Origin: CAZKCI01 sp964551475
Lineage (GTDB): Bacteria > Auribacterota > Erginobacteria > Erginobacterales > CAZKCI01
Length of the DNA stretch: 64,000 nt
Assembly: GCA_964551475.1 (NCBI GenBank)
Contig: CAZKCI010000028.1
Location: 1 to 64,000, forward strand
Direction of reading: 5' to 3'
In this document: piece after piece, positions 8,256-16,301 of the stretch
Numbering within the stretch: position 1 is the first letter of the stretch
Layout of the letters: each line of letters opens with the position of its first letter
The notes under the pieces: generated by a model
Told to the model about the DNA's origin: nothing
Seen by the model: only the letters and a program-made list of their open reading frames with translations
Databases searched by the model: none
Translations under genes and position numbers: made by a program

Positions 8256-9577
8256 AACGGTTCGCCGCCATCTATCGCTCGCTTCTGGTCGCCGCCATCC
8301 TGATCCTGGTCGCCCTGATCGGCCTGGGACAGATCGGTCTCAACGCGCCCCGGGAAGCCTTCTCCCTGGAACAGCCCCTTTTCTCCTTTTCCGTCCCGGC
8401 GCTGGAGCCGCTCCGGTTCAGCGCGGGAGGGAAACTTCACACACTGGCCTGGGCTGTCCTGGCCCTCTGGGCGGTGGGTTGCTTCTGGGACAAGGAAACC
8501 CGCCCCTTCCGTTCTCCGCTGGCGCTGGCGATCCTGGTTTTCCTTTTGGTCTGTGCGCTGGCTTGGTTTTTTTCCTCCTGGCGGGACCAGGGATGGAAGG
8601 AGGGCTTGCGGGAGATTCTGGCTGACGGAGCGCTGGCTCTGACCGCGCTTTTCGTCCTGCGCCGTCCCCAACTGCAAAAAATCGCGGTCCTGGTCCTGAT
8701 CGCGGCGGTTCTCGTCTCTACGCTGGGGGGGCTGTATCTCTATCGCCGGGGGGTCTATTTCCCCGATACCGCCCACCGGATCTGGCTCGCCTTCCTCCAT
8801 CCCAACGCCGGCGGATCCGCCCTGCTGCTTCTTCTTCCCCTGGTTCTCTCCTTTCTCATCTTCCCTTCTCCGCCCGGGATGAAGGCCGCCGCCGGGGCGG
8901 TCTCCTTGGCCCTCGCGGCCGCGATGCTTCTCACTTTTTCCCGGACCGCCTGGATCAGCCTCCTCTTCGGTCTCTTCGTCCTCTCCTGCCGCTGGAGAGG
9001 GAGATGGCATCTCTGGTCGGCGGTGGCTCTGGCGGTTTTCCTGATCGTGGTGGGGGCGTCCGCCGGCCCCCGGTCTTACTTTCGGGAGCGGGTCCGGTCC
9101 GTCTTCGACATCTCCCGCGACGTCAACCTGCATAAACGCCTGATCTACTGGCAGGGGACGGCCCGTCTCATCGCCCGTCGTCCGCTTCTCGGCTATGGGA
9201 CGGGCTACCAGACGTTCATGGCCGTCTGGGAGGAACAGGCGGAGCCCCTGCTTCGGGAGCAGACGGGCGAGAAGCCGATCCACCCCCACAGCCTGTATCT
9301 TTCCCTGGCTTTCTCCGTCGGCCTGGCCGGACTGGCCGCTTTCGTCGCGATCCTGTGGCGCCTTTCCCTGATCCTGGGCCGGAGAGAGCTCTGGTCGACC
9401 GACTGGTTTTTTAACGCCCTCGGGCCGGGTCTCTTGGCCGGATTCGCCGGTTTTCTGTTTGGCGGACTGATCGACCAGCCCCTTTTCACCGTCCGCCTGG
9501 CCTATCTCTTCTGGTTCCTGGTCGGCCTGACCGGGGCCAGGGAGGGACCGCGGAAATCATTCGCGCGGCCGCGATGA
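8252..9577 (+). CDS. O-antigen ligase-like polytopic membrane protein (Wzy/WaaL fold)
   Basis: A 441-residue integral membrane protein with about ten to twelve hydrophobic segments and a periplasmic loop near residues 285-355 containing the typical R-x-YW-x8-P-x4-G pattern (LIYWQGTARLIARRPLLGYG). The family joins O-antigen to lipid A-core or polymerises repeat units. Translation is coupled to the GT2 gene by a 4-bp overlap and to the next gene by another ATGA. WaaL versus Wzy cannot be decided from sequence alone. Confidence 0.8.
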   Translation: MKRFAAIYRSLLVAAILILVALIGLGQIGLNAPREAFSLEQPLFSFSVPALEPLRFSAGGKLHTLAWAVLALWAVGCFWDKETRPFRSPLALAILVFLLVCALAWFFSSWRDQGWKEGLREILADGALALTALFVLRRPQLQKIAVLVLIAAVLVSTLGGLYLYRRGVYFPDTAHRIWLAFLHPNAGGSALLLLLPLVLSFLIFPSPPGMKAAAGAVSLALAAAMLLTFSRTAWISLLFGLFVLSCRWRGRWHLWSAVALAVFLIVVGASAGPRSYFRERVRSVFDISRDVNLHKRLIYWQGTARLIARRPLLGYGTGYQTFMAVWEEQAEPLLREQTGEKPIHPHSLYLSLAFSVGLAGLAAFVAILWRLSLILGRRELWSTDWFFNALGPGLLAGFAGFLFGGLIDQPLFTVRLAYLFWFLVGLTGAREGPRKSFARPR

Positions 9578-10455
9578 CGGCGACGATCCGGGTGGGGCCG
9601 GCGGGATGGTCGTATCCCGACTGGGAAGGCAGGGTCTATCCGTCGGGGAAGGGGAGGGGCTTCGATCGGCTCGCCTTTCTGGCCGGTTATTTCGACCTGA
9701 TCGAGATCAACGCGACCTTCTACCGACCGGCATCTCCCGCCGTTGCCGCCGGTTGGGCCCGCCGGGTCGCGGAAAATCCCGTTTTCCGCTTCACCGCCAA
9801 GCTCCATCGAAATTTCACACACGAGGAAACGCCGGTCTCCACGGGAGAACTCCGGATCTGGAACGCCGGGCTGGAGCCTCTGCGGGCGGCGGGGCTTCTG
9901 GGAGCGGTCCTCGCCCAGTTTCCCTACTCCTTTCACTGCACGGAAGAAAACCGATCCAAGCTGTCTCGGATTCGCGAGCTTTTCCCCGGCGATCCATTGG
10001 TCCTGGAGGCTCGCCATCGCTCCTGGGGGGCTCCCGAGGTCGCGCCTTTCCTGAAAGAACAGGGGATCGGCTTCTGCAACATCGACCAGCCCCCCGTCTC
10101 GTATTCCCTGCCGCCGTCGGCGATCGCGACCTCTCCCGTGGGATATGTCCGCTTGCACGGTCGCAACGCCGCCGACTGGTTCCGCGAAGACGCGGGACGG
10201 GACGACCGCTACAACTACCTTTATTCGGCCGCGGAGCTCACGGAGTGGACGGAGAGGATGCGGACCGTGGGTAAAAAGGTACCCGCGGTCTATGTCGTCG
10301 CCAACAATCACTTCCGCGGCCAGGCGGCCTGCAATGCCCTGGAAATCCGCTCGCGCCTGGAGGGAAGGAAGGTCCGCGTTCCGCCCCCGCTGCTCGCGGC
10401 CTATCCCCGTCTCCGGGAGATCGCCTCTCCGGAGGAGACGGGACTGCCTCTGTAA
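9574..10455 (+). CDS. DUF72 (YecE-like) TIM-barrel protein
   Basis: A 293-residue DUF72 protein. RVGPAGWSYPDWEG and LIEINATFYRPAS are the family's opening motifs, and FRFTAKLHRNFTHEE and the VYVVANNHFRGQAACNALEI segment near the C-terminus are also characteristic. The family has a TIM-barrel fold of unknown biochemical function. It overlaps the ligase by 4 bp, so it is co-transcribed with the glycan block, although no functional link is known. Confidence 0.85.
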   Translation: MTATIRVGPAGWSYPDWEGRVYPSGKGRGFDRLAFLAGYFDLIEINATFYRPASPAVAAGWARRVAENPVFRFTAKLHRNFTHEETPVSTGELRIWNAGLEPLRAAGLLGAVLAQFPYSFHCTEENRSKLSRIRELFPGDPLVLEARHRSWGAPEVAPFLKEQGIGFCNIDQPPVSYSLPPSAIATSPVGYVRLHGRNAADWFREDAGRDDRYNYLYSAAELTEWTERMRTVGKKVPAVYVVANNHFRGQAACNALEIRSRLEGRKVRVPPPLLAAYPRLREIASPEETGLPL

Positions 10456-10465
10456 TTCAATACAG

Positions 10466-10506
10466 GCGGGGCAGGAAAGGCAGGAGAGGCAGGAAAGGCA
10501 GGAAAT
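10466..10506. repeat. ggcagg/aaggcagg tandem words
   Basis: Five ggcagg words separated by 3-4 bp (ggcaggaaa, ggcaggaga) follow the DUF72 stop codon. No inverted partner arm is visible. A close relative lies at 48886-48925 after deoC. Confidence 0.75.
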
Positions 10507-10572
10507 GGCGAATCCTGTTCAAACCTCCGCTCGATCCTGATACTATCCGCTGAGAAAACAAGGAAACGATCC

Positions 10573-10938
10573 ATGATCAGACTCATCTGCCCTTCTCCCG
10601 GTTGCGCCGGCAAACCGACGGTGACCGTTCCTCCCGACCGTTCGGAGATCGCCGTGCTCTGTTCCGCCTGCGGCGTCGTCCATCGTCTCTCCTCGGAAAT
10701 CATGGCCGATCTTGCCAGGATGGAGGAATTCCGGGCGGCCGTCCGCAAAGCCCGCCCGATCCTCTCCCGTGTTTGCGTGGGAGTGGCGACCGGCGAACGG
10801 GAAGTGAAAATACCCTACAATCTTCTGGTCGGGCGTTTGCCGGCCGAGCTGGCCTTCGACGGCAGCGGCGGGGGCCGGCGGTTTCTTTTCACCGCTGAGG
10901 AAGACAATCCGGAAAATGGAGGAGGAGAAAAGATATGA
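10573..10938 (+). CDS. Small zinc-ribbon-like protein, unknown function
   Basis: A 121-residue protein with two cysteine pairs, C6/C11 and C30/C33, spaced like a zinc ribbon in the first 35 residues. A charged mixed-structure region follows and an acidic, glycine-rich tail ends the protein. No enzymatic motif is recognised. An aagga before the ATG is a reasonable ribosome-binding site. It overlaps the next small membrane gene by 4 bp, so the two are likely translated together. Confidence 0.6.
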   Translation: MIRLICPSPGCAGKPTVTVPPDRSEIAVLCSACGVVHRLSSEIMADLARMEEFRAAVRKARPILSRVCVGVATGEREVKIPYNLLVGRLPAELAFDGSGGGRRFLFTAEEDNPENGGGEKI

Positions 10939-11171
10939 AGACAGCGGGAGTGCTTCTGATCCTGGCCGGTTTGGGGGCTTCCGTGGCCATATATATGTAT
11001 GACATAGCTATCAAGCACGAGCCTTCGGTCACGCTGGGTCCCCGATCCGGTCCGGCCCTGGGCGCGGCCGTTCTCATCCTGATCGTGGGGATCATCCTGG
11101 CCGCCTCGGCGGGAGGCAAGGCGGCGGCTGGGAAACCTCCGTCCGGAAAAGGCGGATCGGCGTCGTCTTGA
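10935..11171 (+). CDS. Small two-helix membrane protein, unknown function
   Basis: A 78-residue protein with two hydrophobic segments (about residues 5-24 and 43-63) separated by a short polar loop containing KHEPSVTLG, and a basic glycine/serine tail. It is translationally coupled (ATGA) to the zinc-ribbon-like gene. No family is recognised. The promoter of the next gene starts inside its last codons. Confidence 0.55.
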   Translation: MKTAGVLLILAGLGASVAIYMYDIAIKHEPSVTLGPRSGPALGAAVLILIVGIILAASAGGKAAAGKPPSGKGGSASS

Positions 11172-11196
11172 CAAAGCCGGGAAAGAGTGTTATATA
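11168..11196 (+). promoter_or_regulatory. Sigma70-type promoter giving a leaderless PilZ transcript
   Basis: TTGACA (11168-11173), a 17-bp spacer and TATATA (11191-11196). The GTG start codon lies 7 nt after the -10 box, where the transcript would begin, so the mRNA should be leaderless. Confidence 0.75.
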
Positions 11197-11203
11197 AGAA
11201 AAC

Positions 11204-11890
11204 GTGAGATTGAGCGAAGCTGAAAAGGGCCCGGCGGTGAAGGACGCGCGGATGCGCGCGGCGCCCCGGGTGGATGGCATTTTCCCGGTATATATTTCCA
11301 GCGGCGGCGATACCCTTCGCGGCCAAAGCCGCAATGTGAGTTCCACGGGGCTGGCCTGCACATCGGACCAGCCCCTGCCTCTCTCCTCCACCGTTCAGAT
11401 CAGCCTGGCTCTCCCTCCCCGGCCTTCCGCCCCCCGTGAAGACGAGGTGGTGTGCCGCGCCCAGGTGGTGCGGGTGGAATGCCCCCGGGCCAAGGGAGGG
11501 TCGAAGGGCTATCTGCTCGCCTTCAATTTCCATCGGATGGCGAAAGCCGACCGGGAGAAGCTCGAGCGGTTTATCGCCGGTAAAATTAACCAGTCGGGCG
11601 CTTCCCCGGGAGGAATCGTGAGCGCGGACGCCGCCATATCTTCAAACGGGATAGGATGCTCGTCGGATGCCTATATCCCGCTCTTCCACGAAGTCCAGAT
11701 CAATGTTTCCTTCTCTTCGGAACGTCCGGCGGGCCGCCCCGATCCGGCCATCCGGTGCTCGGGCGTGGTGGTGAGCTGCGAGAAGTTAAACGATACCGGA
11801 CAGTATTGGATCGAGCTCTTCTTCACCGAGATCGCCCGCAAGGACCGCCTGCGCCTGCGCCGCTATTTCCAGAACGGAGGTTTGAGCTGA
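11204..11890 (+). CDS. Tandem PilZ-like domain protein
   Basis: A 228-residue soluble protein with two PilZ-like barrels. The first (about 18-120) has RAAPRVDG and NVSSTGLAC, close to the RxxxR...(D/N)xSxxG c-di-GMP-binding signature but with N for D. The second (about 125-225) keeps AAISSNGIGC but lacks the arginine motif. It may be a c-di-GMP effector or a degenerate adaptor; binding is not certain. The GTG start lies exactly where the promoter predicts transcription begins. An intrinsic terminator follows at 11919-11950, making this a monocistronic unit. Confidence 0.72.
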   Translation: MRLSEAEKGPAVKDARMRAAPRVDGIFPVYISSGGDTLRGQSRNVSSTGLACTSDQPLPLSSTVQISLALPPRPSAPREDEVVCRAQVVRVECPRAKGGSKGYLLAFNFHRMAKADREKLERFIAGKINQSGASPGGIVSADAAISSNGIGCSSDAYIPLFHEVQINVSFSSERPAGRPDPAIRCSGVVVSCEKLNDTGQYWIELFFTEIARKDRLRLRRYFQNGGLS

Positions 11891-11918
11891 GCAGACGAAG
11901 ATCGGTGGTTTGATCGAC

Positions 11919-11950
11919 GGCCGGGATGGTCCACGTCCCGGCCTTTTTTA
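11919..11950 (+). terminator. Intrinsic terminator after the PilZ gene
   Basis: An 8-bp GC stem GGCCGGGA/TCCCGGCC with a 9-nt loop is followed directly by a run of six T. It lies 28 bp after the stop codon. Confidence 0.85.
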
Positions 11951-11960
11951 TCGGGCTGGT

Positions 11961-12036
11961 TGGTAGCCGCAGGCTTCAGCCTGCGCGCCGAGCCCGTCCG
12001 ACACGCACCCTGAAGGGTGCGGCTTACCGGCAACAC
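11961..12036. repeat. gtagccgcaggcttcagcctgcg family palindrome cluster
   Basis: A hairpin element (gcaggcttcagcctgc) is followed by a related one (gcaccctgaagggtgc) ending in ggcttacc, the inverse of the leading ggtagccgc. Relatives occur at 21404-21485, 30596-30625, 31522-31551 and 39880-39905. Such palindromes are dispersed in many bacterial genomes. Confidence 0.8.
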
Positions 12037-12048
12037 CCGGTTTCCGCC

Positions 12049-13650
12049 ATGAAGTCAACAGCATCTCGAAATCCGGACGGTGAAAAGCTGGTCGGACTCC
12101 GCAAGGATTCCGCTCCCCGCTCCTGTCTGCTGGTCTATCCCGACAGTTATTATCTCGGGATGAGCGCCCTGGGCTTCCAGGGCGTTCTTGCCCTGGTCGA
12201 TTCCCAACCGGACTGGTGCGCGGAGAGGGCCTTCGCCGGAGACGAACGGAGCCGGGAAAGAAGGCAAACCCTCTCCAGCTTCGACCTGATCGCCTTCTCC
12301 CTCTCCTACGAGCTCGACTATCTCAACCTGCCCGCCGTATTCGCCCGCGCCCGGCTCGCCCTCCGGGCGCGGGAACGGAAAGAATCCGATCCGCTGGTGA
12401 TCGCCGGGGGGATCGCGCCCACGATCAACCCGGAGCCGATCGCGGATTTCATGGACGCCATCGTCCTGGGGGAGGCGGAGGGGCCGCTGGAACGGATCCT
12501 CGCCCTCGCCGGAGACTGGAAAGGGGAGCGCCGGGATCTCCTGCGGGCGCTCTCCGCCATCCCCGGCGTCTACGTTCCCTCCCTCTACGCGCCGGCGGGC
12601 GAGGGGGGCGAGCCGCGGCCGCTCCCCGGAGAAAACGCTCCTTTTCCGATCAGTCGTTCGCGCGCCCCCGCCGGTTCGCTCCCGGCGGCCTCCCGCTATA
12701 TCGCCCGGGACACGGTATTCGCCGACCGCGGACTGATCGAGATCAGCCGGGGTTGCCCCCGCCAGTGCCGCTTCTGCGCGGCAGGCTACCTCCAGCGCCC
12801 GGTCCGTGAATACAATGCCGCCGCGGTGTGCGCCGCGGCGGAAGGTCTGGCCTCGGCGACCCGCCGCCTCGGCCTGATCGCCTCCGCCGTCTGCGACCAT
12901 CCCGACATCGGGGAGATCGCCCGGCGCCTGGCCGGGTCCGGTTTCGCCCTCTCCGTCTCCTCCCTGCGCGCCGGCGGTCCCGACCGGGAACTTCTCTCCC
13001 TGCTGGCCTCCGGAGGGCAGAAGACGCTGACGCTCGCCCCGGAGGCGGGGAGCGATCGACTGCGCCGGCGGGTGAACAAGGACATCCCCGAGGAAGATTT
13101 CGCCGCCACCCTCTCCGCGGCTCGCTCAGCCGGCTACCTCCGGGCCAAGCTCTACTTCCTGGTCGGCCTTCCCGGAGAGACCGAAGAAGACGTGCTCGGG
13201 ATCGTGGAGGTCTGCCGCCGCCTCTCCGCCATTCTTCCCCTCTCCGTTTCGGTCAATCCCTTCGTCCCCAAGCCGCATACCCCCTTCCAGTGGGAAGCGC
13301 TGGCGGACCGCGCCCTTCTCCGCCGCCGGCTCCGTTTTCTCCTCCGCTCCCTGAACGGCCGGTCCCGGATTTCCGCGGCGGCCGGATCCGAACGGGAGGC
13401 CTTCCGCCAGGCCTGCCTGAGCCGGGGCGGGCGGGAGATGGCGGAGGTCATAGAAAAGGGGGATTGGCGGGCGGCGGCAGCGCGCGTCCGGCCGTTTTCC
13501 GAGAGGGGCAGGGGAGATCGGTTCCCCTGGTCGATCCTGGATACCGGTGTCCGCCGGGACTTCCTGTGGGAAGAAAGGGAGAAGGCGGCGGCGGGCGAGA
13601 CGACGCCGCCCTGCCGGCCCGAAACCTGCCGTTCCTGCGGGGTCTGCTGA
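12049..13650 (+). CDS. B12-binding-type radical SAM protein (TIGR03960-like, without DUF2344)
   Basis: A 533-residue protein. The N-terminal 200 residues resemble the cobalamin-binding-like domain of this family (YPDSYYLGMSALGFQG; LIAFSLSYELDYLN; VIAGGIAPTINPEPIADF). The radical-SAM motif CPRQCRFC has cysteines at 236, 240 and 243, within SRGCPRQCRFCAAGYLQRPV, a pattern typical of TIGR03960. It ends in CRSCGVC, also seen in that family. The DUF2344 domain often fused in this family is absent. The biological substrate is unknown. An upstream in-frame extension through the repeat is rejected in favour of the ATG at 12049. Confidence 0.72.
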   Translation: MKSTASRNPDGEKLVGLRKDSAPRSCLLVYPDSYYLGMSALGFQGVLALVDSQPDWCAERAFAGDERSRERRQTLSSFDLIAFSLSYELDYLNLPAVFARARLALRARERKESDPLVIAGGIAPTINPEPIADFMDAIVLGEAEGPLERILALAGDWKGERRDLLRALSAIPGVYVPSLYAPAGEGGEPRPLPGENAPFPISRSRAPAGSLPAASRYIARDTVFADRGLIEISRGCPRQCRFCAAGYLQRPVREYNAAAVCAAAEGLASATRRLGLIASAVCDHPDIGEIARRLAGSGFALSVSSLRAGGPDRELLSLLASGGQKTLTLAPEAGSDRLRRRVNKDIPEEDFAATLSAARSAGYLRAKLYFLVGLPGETEEDVLGIVEVCRRLSAILPLSVSVNPFVPKPHTPFQWEALADRALLRRRLRFLLRSLNGRSRISAAAGSEREAFRQACLSRGGREMAEVIEKGDWRAAAARVRPFSERGRGDRFPWSILDTGVRRDFLWEEREKAAAGETTPPCRPETCRSCGVC

Positions 13651-13799
13651 TCCGCATCGTGGCCCCTCCCACAGTGACAGTTTTTGTCCGCTCGAAAGGC
13701 TTTTTAGGGGAGTGGCGTCTCGCCGCAGGCAGGGCCGAGCGACTTTTACATGGCCCTGACAGCGGAAAAGTAGGAGAATAATCGCGATCGGGGAAAGGC

Positions 13800-14075
13800 A
13801 TGAAAATAGCGCCGGAACAGATGAGATCAGTAGTCGATGCCCTGAAGGAATTCGGGGCGAGACGGGTCATCATTTTTGGTAGTTATCTGGAGTCCCCGGA
13901 AAACGCCCACGATATCGACATCGGCGTGGAAGGCATCCCTCCTCGGCGCCTGGGCGCGGCCGAACTCGCGGTATATCGACTGTTACGCCTCCCGTTCGAT
14001 CTGGTCAGCCGCGAAGAGACCCCGCAGTTTTTTTCGATGATAGAGGGAAACGCGAATACGCTGTATGAATCGTGA
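13800..14075 (+). CDS. MNT-type minimal nucleotidyltransferase, antitoxin-like (MntA)
   Basis: A 91-residue protein with the nucleotidyltransferase signature GSYLESPENAHDIDIG (GS...DxD). This is the size of MntA-type antitoxins, which in known HEPN/MNT systems inactivate the HEPN RNase by AMPylation. A gggaaagg ribosome-binding site precedes the ATG. It overlaps the following HEPN reading frame by 11 bp, the standard arrangement of the pair. The partner is broken, so the module may be decaying. The antitoxin-first order is usual for coupled translation. Confidence 0.72.
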   Translation: MKIAPEQMRSVVDALKEFGARRVIIFGSYLESPENAHDIDIGVEGIPPRRLGAAELAVYRLLRLPFDLVSREETPQFFSMIEGNANTLYES

Positions 14076-14529
14076 CGCACTGAGAAAAGAAATCGGCTAA
14101 GAGCTTGAGCAACTCTCGCGCACGGCCGAACTGGCCGGGCGGCTCTATCGGGCGGCCGAGGGAACCCCCCAACCGTGGCATTGCGCCGCGGCGGCCAAAT
14201 ACATCTCGGATGTGATGCTGGGACTGGAGAATCTCTGGCGGAGGCGGTGCCGGCATCTAAACCTCCCGACTCCGGCCGGGGCTTCCTCTCATCGGCAGAT
14301 GCTGACGGAATTCCTGGATGATGCAGATCTCGGGGGGCGGCTTCCGGGCGAGTTAGGTGAACGGCTGGGGTTGTATTTGCGCTTCCGGCACCGATTTATT
14401 CACGGCTATGGGTTTGAGCTGAGTTGGGAGACGGTCAAAGAGCCGCTGGCCCTCCTGTCGGAGACGGTGAGGCAGATGGTCGAGTGCTGGAGGAAGTGGT
14501 TGGACGGATACGATGGCGGGGCGGCTTGA
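14065..14529 (+). pseudogene. HEPN-domain toxin partner with in-frame stop codon
   Basis: From the ATG at 14065 the frame reads MNRDALRKEIG and then a TAA at 14098-14100. It then continues open to 14529 with a HEPN-like helical sequence and the RHRFIH motif, a match to the RX4-6H RNase signature, in RFRHRFIHGYGF. Codon 12 is therefore a nonsense codon. Translation could only resume at an internal GTG/ATG (14209/14212), giving about 105 residues that keep the RX4H motif but lack the first 48 residues. Either the toxin is inactivated or a shortened form is made. A sequencing error is possible. Confidence 0.65.
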
Positions 14530-14569
14530 CGAGCAAACCATTCCGGCGCGGGAAACCTGGAGAATGACC

Positions 14570-14937
14570 ATGGCATTTATCGAAGTTGAAAAGACCAGAG
14601 CGAGGATGGGGCAGTTCGGCGCGGCGGCGACCTTCACCCGGACTAAAAAGGCTATGGGAGCTTGAGGCGCAACGCCCGGGCGATGGAGTTCCTCAAGGAG
14701 AAGTGGAAAAGCTGGGGAGTGGGAGACAGGCTCAAGATCTTCCACGATCCCCAGACCGGGAAGCTGGCGCTGAAAAAGAGCGACGATGGAAAGTTCAGGC
14801 TGGCCAAGAACGTCTCCGGGAATGCTAACTCTCTGCGGATCTCCTCCAAGGACCTGACGGAACTGCTGAAGAAGCCGGCGGAATACGCGGCCGAAGCGTC
14901 CTCCGAATACGACATCATCCTCTCTCCGAAGTCATAG
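14570..14937 (+). pseudogene. Frameshifted small gene, unknown function
   Basis: An ATG at 14570 with a coding-like start MAFIEVEKTRARMGQFG runs into TGA after 31 codons. The adjacent frame, from about 14662, continues with MEFLKEKWKSWGVGDRLKIF and ends at 14937 (LKKSDDGKFRLAKN; SEYDIILSPKS). Together they look like one short protein of about 115 residues split by a single frameshift near 14640-14665, resembling small hypothetical proteins with an AbrB-like strand pattern. The frameshift may be real decay or an assembly error. It sits directly after the broken HEPN gene. Confidence 0.5.
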
Positions 14938-15287
14938 GGGGGATCGAAGGGTCCCCGCCGCGATGCGGGCTTGTGGGAGCGGCGTCTGCCCCATCCCGAA
15001 ATCTTCTTCGGAACCCGCCGCGATCCCTGTCGGCCTGGATCGGGGCAGGAATGCCCCTCCCACAATGGACTAAACGGGATCGTCTCCCTGCGAGTTTGTG
15101 GGAGCGACCCTCCTTCGCGCTACGCGCTGCGGGGGGCAAGCATTCCTGCCTGCCCCGATAGTCCCGGCAGAAGCGCGGGACTATCGGGGTCGCGATCCCA
15201 GTCGGCCTGGATCGGGGCGAGACGGCCCTCCCACAATGGACCAGAGAGGCCGCCTCTCCGCATATCATAGAAGCGACATCCCATGAC
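14938..15287. repeat. Gene-free stretch of tgtgggagc REP-like elements
   Basis: The stretch before proC holds repeated tgtgggagcg(g/a)c words and their reverse complement cctcccacaatgg, with gatcggggcagg / cctgccccgat arms between. Two inverted units are visible (about 14968-15070 and 15095-15245), each bracketed by gtgggagc and cctcccaca. The family recurs at 13657-13677 (fragment), 48950-48998, 50705-50800 and 58536-58640. Similar REP elements are known in Pseudomonas and other genera. No gene is supported here; short open frames are artefacts of the repeat. Confidence 0.8.
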
Positions 15288-15315
15288 TTGTGTCGGTCTC
15301 GTTATCGGTTATAAT
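15288..15315 (+). promoter_or_regulatory. Sigma70-type promoter of proC (leaderless)
   Basis: TTGTGT (15288-15293), a 16-bp spacer and a perfect TATAAT (15310-15315). The chosen ATG at 15323 follows after exactly 7 nt, so the transcript is expected to begin at or beside the start codon. Confidence 0.72.
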
Positions 15316-15322
15316 GCCATCC

Positions 15323-16162
15323 ATGAACCGGAAAATATCCTTCATCGGCGGGGGGAACATGGCGGAAGCCCTGATCCGGGGAATGATCGAGGGCGCTCGC
15401 TTCCGACCCTCCGACATCCTGGTCTGCGAGCCCCGGGAAGATCGCCGGACGCATCTGGCCGGCAGTCATGCCGTGTCCGTCTCCGCGGACAACCGGGAAG
15501 CGGCGGACTGGGGGAAGATCGCGGTCCTCGCGGTCAAGCCGCAGACGCTCCCCGCGGTGGCTTCCGACCTGGCCGGACTGAAGGAAGACCAGCTGCTCAT
15601 ATCCATCCTGGCCGGTGTGACGACCGGCCTTCTGGAGGGGATCGTCGGGAAAGCGATAGCGGTGGTGCGGGCGATGCCGAACACGCCCGCTCTGGTCCGG
15701 GCCGGGGCGACCGCGCTCTGCGCCGGGGCGTGCGCGCGGGAGGAGCATCTTCGCCAGGCCGAGGAGATACTGGGATCGGTGGGGAAGGTGGTCCGGGTGC
15801 CCGAGAAGATGATGAACGCGGTCACCGCGCTCTCCGGTTCCGGCCCCGCCTATTTCTACCTCTTCTGCGATTACCTGTCCTCGGTCGGCCGCGACCTCGG
15901 CCTGGAGAAGGCGGACGCCGAGCTGCTGGCCCGGGAGACCCTAGTGGGAGCGGGCCGCCTGATCGATGCCGCCGGGGAATCCCCTTCCGTCCTCCGGGGA
16001 CGGGTGACCTCGCCCGGGGGGACGACCGAAGCCGCCCTCAAGGTTCTGGAGCGGGGCGAGCTTCTCGCCCTCCTTGACGAGGCGCTGCGGGCGGCTTCCC
16101 GGAGGGGGGAGGAGCTGGGGGAGCGGATGAAGGAGATATCGGGACGGCCGAAGACGCAGTGA
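15323..16162 (+). CDS. proC: Pyrroline-5-carboxylate reductase
   Basis: A 279-residue enzyme of usual length. It has the N-terminal Rossmann motif ISFIGGGNMAEALIRGM, then VRAMPNTPALV, ALSGSGPAYFYLF, and the C-terminal RGRVTSPGGTTEAAL signature. It reduces pyrroline-5-carboxylate to proline with NAD(P)H in the cytoplasm. An ATG at 15314 overlaps the -10 box, so the ATG at 15323 is preferred. No proline-pathway partner is adjacent. The gene is followed by a word hairpin that separates it from the YggT gene. Confidence 0.93.
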   Translation: MNRKISFIGGGNMAEALIRGMIEGARFRPSDILVCEPREDRRTHLAGSHAVSVSADNREAADWGKIAVLAVKPQTLPAVASDLAGLKEDQLLISILAGVTTGLLEGIVGKAIAVVRAMPNTPALVRAGATALCAGACAREEHLRQAEEILGSVGKVVRVPEKMMNAVTALSGSGPAYFYLFCDYLSSVGRDLGLEKADAELLARETLVGAGRLIDAAGESPSVLRGRVTSPGGTTEAALKVLERGELLALLDEALRAASRRGEELGERMKEISGRPKTQ

Positions 16163-16167
16163 AACCG

Positions 16168-16300
16168 GTCGATGGGTAAGGGAAAAGATATTGGTCTGGT
16201 AAATAGGTAAGGTTAATGGTGCGGCTTGGCTGCCGACCCCACCAGAGACCTGACCCATTGACCAGACCATTAACCTTACCCTAACCCCTATCCAATCTGT
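16168..16300. repeat. Word hairpin, ggttagg/ggtctggt family, copy 2
   Basis: The left arm (about 16168-16220) has gatgggtaaggg, ttggtctggt and ggtaaggttaatgg words. The right arm (about 16245-16300) has gacccattgaccagacc, attaaccttaccctaacccc. It fills the gap from the proC stop to the ATG at 16302 and is related to the element at 7145-7295. The telomere-like ccctaaccc is incidental. Confidence 0.85.
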
Positions 16301-16301
16301 C

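Noticed and set aside
16168..16300. Telomere-like ccctaaccc
   Set aside because: Only one or two units within a longer word repeat, paired with ggtaaggttaatgg; not a telomeric tract.
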